Positions 61,882-64,000 of a stretch of DNA of 64,000 nt are shown here, one piece after another. Every line of letters begins with the position of its first letter. The first letter of the stretch is position 1. This DNA comes from Acidobacteriota bacterium. GTDB lineage: Bacteria; Acidobacteriota; Aminicenantia; Aminicenantales; Saccharicenantaceae. The notes beneath the pieces were generated by a model, which saw only the letters and a list, made by a program, of their open reading frames with translations, was not told the origin of the DNA and did no database searches. A program made the translations under genes and the position numbers. Location: assembly GCA_022711665.1 (NCBI GenBank), contig JAKLEN010000001.1:681000-744999 (forward strand), in the 5' to 3' direction.

Positions 61882-63855
61882 GTGAAGATCTGGCGCCGGC
61901 TCAGGACGGTCCTTCTCGGTGGCGAGAAGGACGTCCGCGATCCCGGGACATTCCATCGGATGGCCCTGATCGCCTTCTTCGCCTGGGTCGGGCTGGGGGC
62001 CGACGGGCTGAGCTCGGCCAACTACGGCCCCCCGGAGGCCTTCCTGTCCCTCGGCGACCACCGGCACCTGGCCCTCTACCTGGCCGTCATGACCGCGCTC
62101 ACGGTCATCACCATCTCGGCCAGCTATTCGCAGATCATCGAGCTCTTCCCGACGGGCGGCGGCGGCTACGTCGTGGCCACCAAGCTCCTTGGACCGATCT
62201 TCGGCCTCGTCTCCGGCTGCGCCCTGATCGTGGATTACATGCTGACGATCAGCATCTCCATCTCGAGCGGCGTCGAGGCGGTGCTGAGCTTCCTGCCGCC
62301 CGGCTGGTTCCAATACAAGCTGACCTTCATCCTGCTCATCACGCTGAGCCTGATCCTCCTCAACCTCCGGGGGGTCAAGGAATCGGTGGCCACGCTGACG
62401 CCGATCTTCCTCCTCTTCTTCGTCTCGCACGCCGTGCTCATCCTCTACGGCATCTTCTCGCACGTCGCGGCGACGCCGACGCTCTTCGCCGACACTATCC
62501 GGGAGACGCGGCAGGGCATCCAGCAGCTGGGGCTCGGGGCCATGGCCTTCATCCTCCTGCGCGGCTACAGCCTGGGGGCCGGCACCTACACGGGGATCGA
62601 GGCGGTCTCGAACGGGCTCCAGATCCTCCGGCCGCCGCAGGTGAAGACGGGCAAGAAAACGATGCTGCTGATGGCCGTGTCCCTGTCCTTCACGGCCGGC
62701 GGCCTGCTCATCTGCTACCTGCTGACGAACGTTCAGCACGTCGCCGGCAAGACCCTCAACGCCTCGCTCATCGAAACGCTCATCGGGACCTGGACAATCG
62801 GCGGCTTCCCGCTCGGGGTCTGGCTGCTGGGGATCATCCTGGTGTCCGAGGGCGCCATCCTGTTCGTCGCCGCCCAGACGGGCTTCATCGACGGGCCGCG
62901 GGTCCTCGGCAACATGGCCATCGACTCCTGGGTGCCGAACCGGTTCATGCACCTGTCGGAGCGGCTGGTCGTCCAGAACGGCATCCTGTTCATGGGGCTG
63001 GCCTCGATCCTCATCCTCATCCTGACCAAGGGCTCGGTCCAAACCCTCATCATCATGTACAGCATCAACGTCTTCATCACCTTCTCGCTGTCCCAGCTCG
63101 GCATGTGCCTGCACTGGGTGAGGACGAAGGCGCCCCACCGCGGCAAGAAATTCGCCGTCAACTTCATCGGCCTGGCGATGTCCCTGTCCATCCTGGCCGT
63201 CACGGTGGCCATCAAGTTCAGGGAGGGCGGCTGGATCACGCTGGTCATCACGGCCGCCCTGATCGCCGTCTGCCTCCTCATCCGCCGGCATTACGACCAG
63301 GTCAAGGACATGATGCGGCGGCTGGACGACGTCATGATCCAGGTCCAGCAGATGGCCGGGACGCACCCGGCGCCGGTCCGGGACGACAACGCTCCGACGG
63401 CCGTGCTGTTCGTGCGAAGCTTCGGCGGCCTGGGCATCCACTCGTTCCTCAACATCCACCGCATCTTCCCCAACTACTTCCGGAACTTCGTCTTCGTCTC
63501 CATCGGCGTCGTCGACTGGAAGAACTTCAAGGGGGCCGAGGAGATCAAGAACCTGGAGGGCCACATCGGGACCGACCTGAAGCGATACGTCCGGATGGCC
63601 AACGATTTCGGCTTCTACGCCGAGGCCATCCAGTCGGTCGAGACCGACACGCTGCCGGCCGTCGAGGCGCTGGCCGAGGACATCCAGCGCCGGCACGCCA
63701 AGGCCGTCTTCTTCGTCGGCAAGCTGGTCTTCGAGGAGGAGAACCTGTTCACCCGGTTCCTCCACAACCAGACGGCCTTCAGCATGCAGCGCATCCTGCA
63801 ATTCCGGGGCATCCCGACGATCGTCCTGCCCATCCGGGTCATCAAGACGAAATAG
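61882..63855 (+). CDS. APC superfamily amino-acid/potassium permease
   Basis: The 657-residue membrane protein has about 12 helices and a C-terminal cytoplasmic domain (about residues 490-657). Features include FFAWVGLGADGLSSANYGPPEAF, SYSQIIELFPTGGGGYVVA and a helix-6 region GTYTGIEAVSNGL, typical of APC-family transporters near KUP/YdgI-like types. The soluble tail may sense a ligand. Substrate is unknown. The GTG at 61882 has GGAAGG upstream; a TTG at 61846 is the alternative. Confidence 0.85.
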   Translation: MKIWRRLRTVLLGGEKDVRDPGTFHRMALIAFFAWVGLGADGLSSANYGPPEAFLSLGDHRHLALYLAVMTALTVITISASYSQIIELFPTGGGGYVVATKLLGPIFGLVSGCALIVDYMLTISISISSGVEAVLSFLPPGWFQYKLTFILLITLSLILLNLRGVKESVATLTPIFLLFFVSHAVLILYGIFSHVAATPTLFADTIRETRQGIQQLGLGAMAFILLRGYSLGAGTYTGIEAVSNGLQILRPPQVKTGKKTMLLMAVSLSFTAGGLLICYLLTNVQHVAGKTLNASLIETLIGTWTIGGFPLGVWLLGIILVSEGAILFVAAQTGFIDGPRVLGNMAIDSWVPNRFMHLSERLVVQNGILFMGLASILILILTKGSVQTLIIMYSINVFITFSLSQLGMCLHWVRTKAPHRGKKFAVNFIGLAMSLSILAVTVAIKFREGGWITLVITAALIAVCLLIRRHYDQVKDMMRRLDDVMIQVQQMAGTHPAPVRDDNAPTAVLFVRSFGGLGIHSFLNIHRIFPNYFRNFVFVSIGVVDWKNFKGAEEIKNLEGHIGTDLKRYVRMANDFGFYAEAIQSVETDTLPAVEALAEDIQRRHAKAVFFVGKLVFEEENLFTRFLHNQTAFSMQRILQFRGIPTIVLPIRVIKTK

Positions 63856-63857
63856 GA

Positions 63858-63872
63858 AAGAGAGGGTCAAAC
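63858..63872. repeat. Partial copy of the GGGTCAAAC repeat; rest of 63873-64000 has no gene
   Basis: The 15 bases AAGAGAGGGTCAAAC are identical to 25753-25767 and again start three bases after a stop codon. The matching right arm is not found before the window ends, though a half-match (GTTGACCT) is near 63917. The remaining 128 bases are AT-rich and show no coding potential. Confidence 0.6.
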
Positions 63873-64000
63873 TCAGGCCTGTCCGGTTGTTATTTTTCTG
63901 AAGCCTTCTAACCTGTTGACCTAGTTTTAATAAAGTCTCATTTCGGCCATTTTCGATTTGAACGGCCTTCCCTGTTGGGTGTATGGCCACTTTGGAGCCT

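Overview
The window is GC-rich, densely coded DNA from a diderm (Gram-negative-type) bacterium. It carries LPS-transport genes (lptB, a LptC/LptA-like protein, lptE), a full Tol-Pal operon, type IV pilus minor pilins with PilY1, sigma-54 (rpoN) and a regulatory PTS. There are no rRNA or tRNA genes, no CRISPR arrays and no recognisable transposases. The gene mix and short ATGA/GTGA overlaps would suit an uncultured Acidobacteriota-like lineage such as Aminicenantes. That placement is inference from gene content only.

Layout. 1-2.2 kb: a sigma-54 response regulator (cut by the left edge) and a pilin with a near-perfect -24/-12 promoter and an upstream palindrome. 2.3-6.2 kb (minus): a membrane sulfatase/phosphotransferase-like protein, a terpene-cyclase-like repeat protein and a Tat-exported DUF362 protein. 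6.3-7.6 kb: plsC and gmhA. 7.7-14.9 kb (minus): fimT-pilV-pilW-pilX-pilY1, then a secreted coiled-coil protein. 15-25.7 kb (minus): an aminotransferase fused to a kinase-like domain, flotillin, rph, a second coiled-coil protein, comEC, an M20 amidohydrolase and small membrane proteins. 25.8-28.5 kb (minus): a BtuCDF-type importer. 28.7-33.7 kb: leuS-lptE-holA, rpsT and dtd.

33.9-39.2 kb holds the most interesting locus. It has three radical SAM/SPASM enzymes (one fused to an HprK-like kinase domain), a PqqD-type peptide-recognition protein, a soluble S26-type peptidase and a 60-residue six-cysteine peptide under its own strong promoter. I read it as a RiPP (ribosomally made, modified peptide) pathway.

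39.3-43.6 kb (minus): ftsY-ribD-ribE-ribBA and a HEAT-repeat protein. 43.9-45.0 kb: an AT-richer lipoprotein gene that looks acquired. 45.1-55.8 kb: recJ, LPS export genes, rpoN, hpf, and a PTS phosphorelay (ptsN, short hprK, rapZ, mannose-type EIIA, HPr, EI) with no sugar permease. 55.9-61.8 kb (minus): tolQ-tolR-tolA-tolB, pal-cpoB-ssb-cupin. 61.9-63.9 kb: an APC-family transporter.

Across the window many promoters follow TTGACA/T-17 bp-TAnnnT. In several the predicted start site lies only 1-8 bases before the start codon, which suggests frequent leaderless transcripts. No gene-free stretch exceeds about 290 bases.
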